Shown here: in pieces, positions 5,348-6,373 of the stretch
How the letters are laid out: every line of letters begins with the position of its first letter
Numbering within the stretch: the first letter of the stretch is position 1
Origin: Bacillota bacterium
Lineage (GTDB): Bacteria > Bacillota > UBA4882 > UBA8346
Assembly (NCBI GenBank): GCA_023429995.1
Contig: JAEZCE010000015.1
Location: 1 to 6,373, forward strand
Direction: 5' to 3'
Length of the DNA: 6,373 bases
Position numbers and translations under genes: made by a program
The notes under the pieces: generated by a model
What the model was told of the DNA's origin: nothing
The model's input: the letters and a program-made list of their open reading frames with translations, nothing else
Database searches by the model: none

Positions 5348-6190
5348 TTAGATCTTGATTTCCGTAAACGGCATTCCTTGTACATAAGAGATAGCCGCGC
5401 CTGCGGCGGTGGCATATTCCGCATTAACCGGAGTTACAAAATTCACCCCAAACAGCTTCCCAAGCTCACTGAAAATTTCACTGGATTGAGGGACATTGGT
5501 TAAATTGCCGGTCAGTACGATGTCTTTGGTTTGATCAATCCGGGCTGCAAAAACCGAAATCATACCGATGGTTTGAAAAACCAGGTTGATGATTCCCAGC
5601 CCGATATCGGCCTTGGAAGCCAGGTCACTGAGTTTTCCAAAATTGGAGGCGGTCGATTCCGGAGGCAGGCCCTTCACATAATGGGATAAGTCGCCAATAC
5701 TTAAGTCGATGTGATCCAAATTCCCACCCCGGGAAGTTTCGATCAGATCATTGAAGTTTCTGACATTGAGCATCCGGTTGGATAAACCCAGCAGTGTTCC
5801 GCCTCCAACTCCGGTGCCTCCGATATGCCGGACTCCCTTTTGATCAGCCTTCACTAATGCGGTGCCCGTTCCCATGCTGATAATGAGGGCATTGGACAGG
5901 TTGCTTAAGAAAAGGCCGCCCATTCCGATCGCCCGGAACTCATCAACCATTCCGGTGGGAATATTATAAAGTTTGGCATTGATATACGACGAACCGACGC
6001 CGGTCACCATAATCCGCTCAATATCATCCAATTCAAGGCGGTTGGTGTCTAAAAATTTTCCGAAAGCCCCGTAAACCGAAGCGATGGGGTCAGTCGCTTT
6101 GACAAGCAGGGGACTAAAAATGGCGCCCTTGTCGAATCCCACAATTTTGGTGGTGCTGCCGCCGATATCGATTCCAATGATTTTACCCAT
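5348..6190 (-). CDS. coaW: Type II pantothenate kinase
   Basis: It phosphorylates pantothenate with ATP to 4'-phosphopantothenate, the first step of coenzyme A synthesis, in the cytosol. The 280-residue protein has an ASKHA (BadF-like) fold: phosphate loop GIDIGGSTTK 6-15, VTGVGSSYI 62-70, second phosphate loop SMGTGT 105-110, glycine-rich GGTGVGGG 124-131, and STASNFG 179-185. From memory these align with Staphylococcus aureus CoaW. Glu84 (in VDEF) matches its catalytic Glu70, and Arg121 probably matches Arg113. Length is close to CoaW (267 residues). The start is the second of two adjacent ATG codons (6190), where AGGAGG (6197-6202) has 6-nt spacing; the first ATG leaves only 3 nt. A more distant ATG at 6217 would add nine residues and skip this site. 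A BadF-type ATPase of other function is the main alternative. Confidence 0.93.
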   Translation of the reverse strand: MGKIIGIDIGGSTTKIVGFDKGAIFSPLLVKATDPIASVYGAFGKFLDTNRLELDDIERIMVTGVGSSYINAKLYNIPTGMVDEFRAIGMGGLFLSNLSNALIISMGTGTALVKADQKGVRHIGGTGVGGGTLLGLSNRMLNVRNFNDLIETSRGGNLDHIDLSIGDLSHYVKGLPPESTASNFGKLSDLASKADIGLGIINLVFQTIGMISVFAARIDQTKDIVLTGNLTNVPQSSEIFSELGKLFGVNFVTPVNAEYATAAGAAISYVQGMPFTEIKI

Positions 6191-6234
6191 CATAAGCCTC
6201 CTAAAGTTATTGATCAAGGGTTTATTTTAATATG

Positions 6235-6240
6235 ATTATA
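6235..6240 (-). promoter_or_regulatory. coaW: Candidate -10 box of the pantothenate kinase gene
   Basis: The minus strand reads TATAAT, a perfect -10 hexamer, about 44 bp before the kinase start codon, in an AT-rich stretch. No good -35 hexamer lies at 16-18 bp spacing, so the promoter may be activator-dependent or the match may be chance. Confidence 0.35.
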
Positions 6241-6263
6241 AAGATGAATCAGCAAATAATAGA

Positions 6264-6373
6264 GACGTTGCCGAAATGAGCGAGTGCGGCGTGATGAGCG
6301 GCGTATAGCGTCGTCAGTTGGTCGCTCCAGTCCTCAGCGTACATTGAGTACGCTTCCGGTCTTCACTTCCCGC
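6264..6373. repeat. GC-richer hairpin-forming intergenic element, cut by window end
   Basis: This 110-bp stretch is richer in G and C than the AT-rich sequence beside it and has no coding sign. AGCGTAC (6336-6342) and GTACGCT (6348-6354) form a 7-bp stem with a 5-nt ATTGA loop, flanked by partly complementary CCAGTCCTC and TCCGGTCTTC. GACG/CGTC (6264-6267 and 6309-6312) and GCCG/CGGC (6270-6273 and 6287-6290) can form a second nested stem. ATGAGCG repeats at 6276-6282 and 6294-6300. It resembles the dispersed palindromic intergenic repeats found in some Bacillota genomes, but copy number cannot be seen here. Confidence 0.45.

Overview
The window holds seven protein-coding genes. It looks like chromosomal DNA of a low-to-medium GC member of the Bacillota (Firmicutes). 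The evidence is strong AGGAGG-type ribosome binding sites, a staphylococcal-style type II pantothenate kinase, and Firmicute-like -10 boxes. No rRNA, tRNA, CRISPR array, transposase or phage gene is visible. A species cannot be named from the sequence alone.

Layout. Positions 1-401 are non-coding and contain a set of competing inverted repeats. Positions 402-1304 (+) encode a membrane-anchored NodB-type polysaccharide deacetylase. Its last 87 bases run antisense through the end of a convergent LOG-family phosphoribohydrolase gene (1218-1805, -). A 440-bp region (1806-2245) separates the LOG gene from the divergent ABC operon. It holds two identical 13-bp direct repeats around a likely LOG promoter, and a terminator-like hairpin whose 5' arm can pair instead with an upstream segment. 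Positions 2246-5232 (+) form a complete polar amino acid ABC importer in the order ATPase, binding protein, permease, permease. The last three genes are tightly packed (1-nt gap, then a GTGA overlap). Positions 5348-6190 (-) encode a type II pantothenate kinase convergent to the importer, with an imperfect palindrome in the 115-bp gap. The right edge (about 6264-6373) is non-coding, GC-richer and hairpin-forming, and looks like a dispersed intergenic repeat cut by the window end.

How the genes work together. The importer is one functional unit. By recall alignment its binding protein matches Campylobacter PEB1a without gaps and keeps the acidic-ligand residues, so aspartate/glutamate uptake is the best prediction. 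The deacetylase acts on cell-surface polysaccharide. The LOG protein and pantothenate kinase are cytosolic nucleotide and cofactor enzymes. There is no firm pathway link between the importer and its neighbours. Aspartate can feed pantothenate via beta-alanine, but the kinase is convergent and so not co-transcribed.

I found no clearly new multi-gene system. The signals most worth checking are non-coding: the attenuator-like arrangement upstream of the ABC operon, the paired repeats at the LOG promoter, the switching stems at 41-143, and the convergent overlap of the deacetylase and LOG genes.
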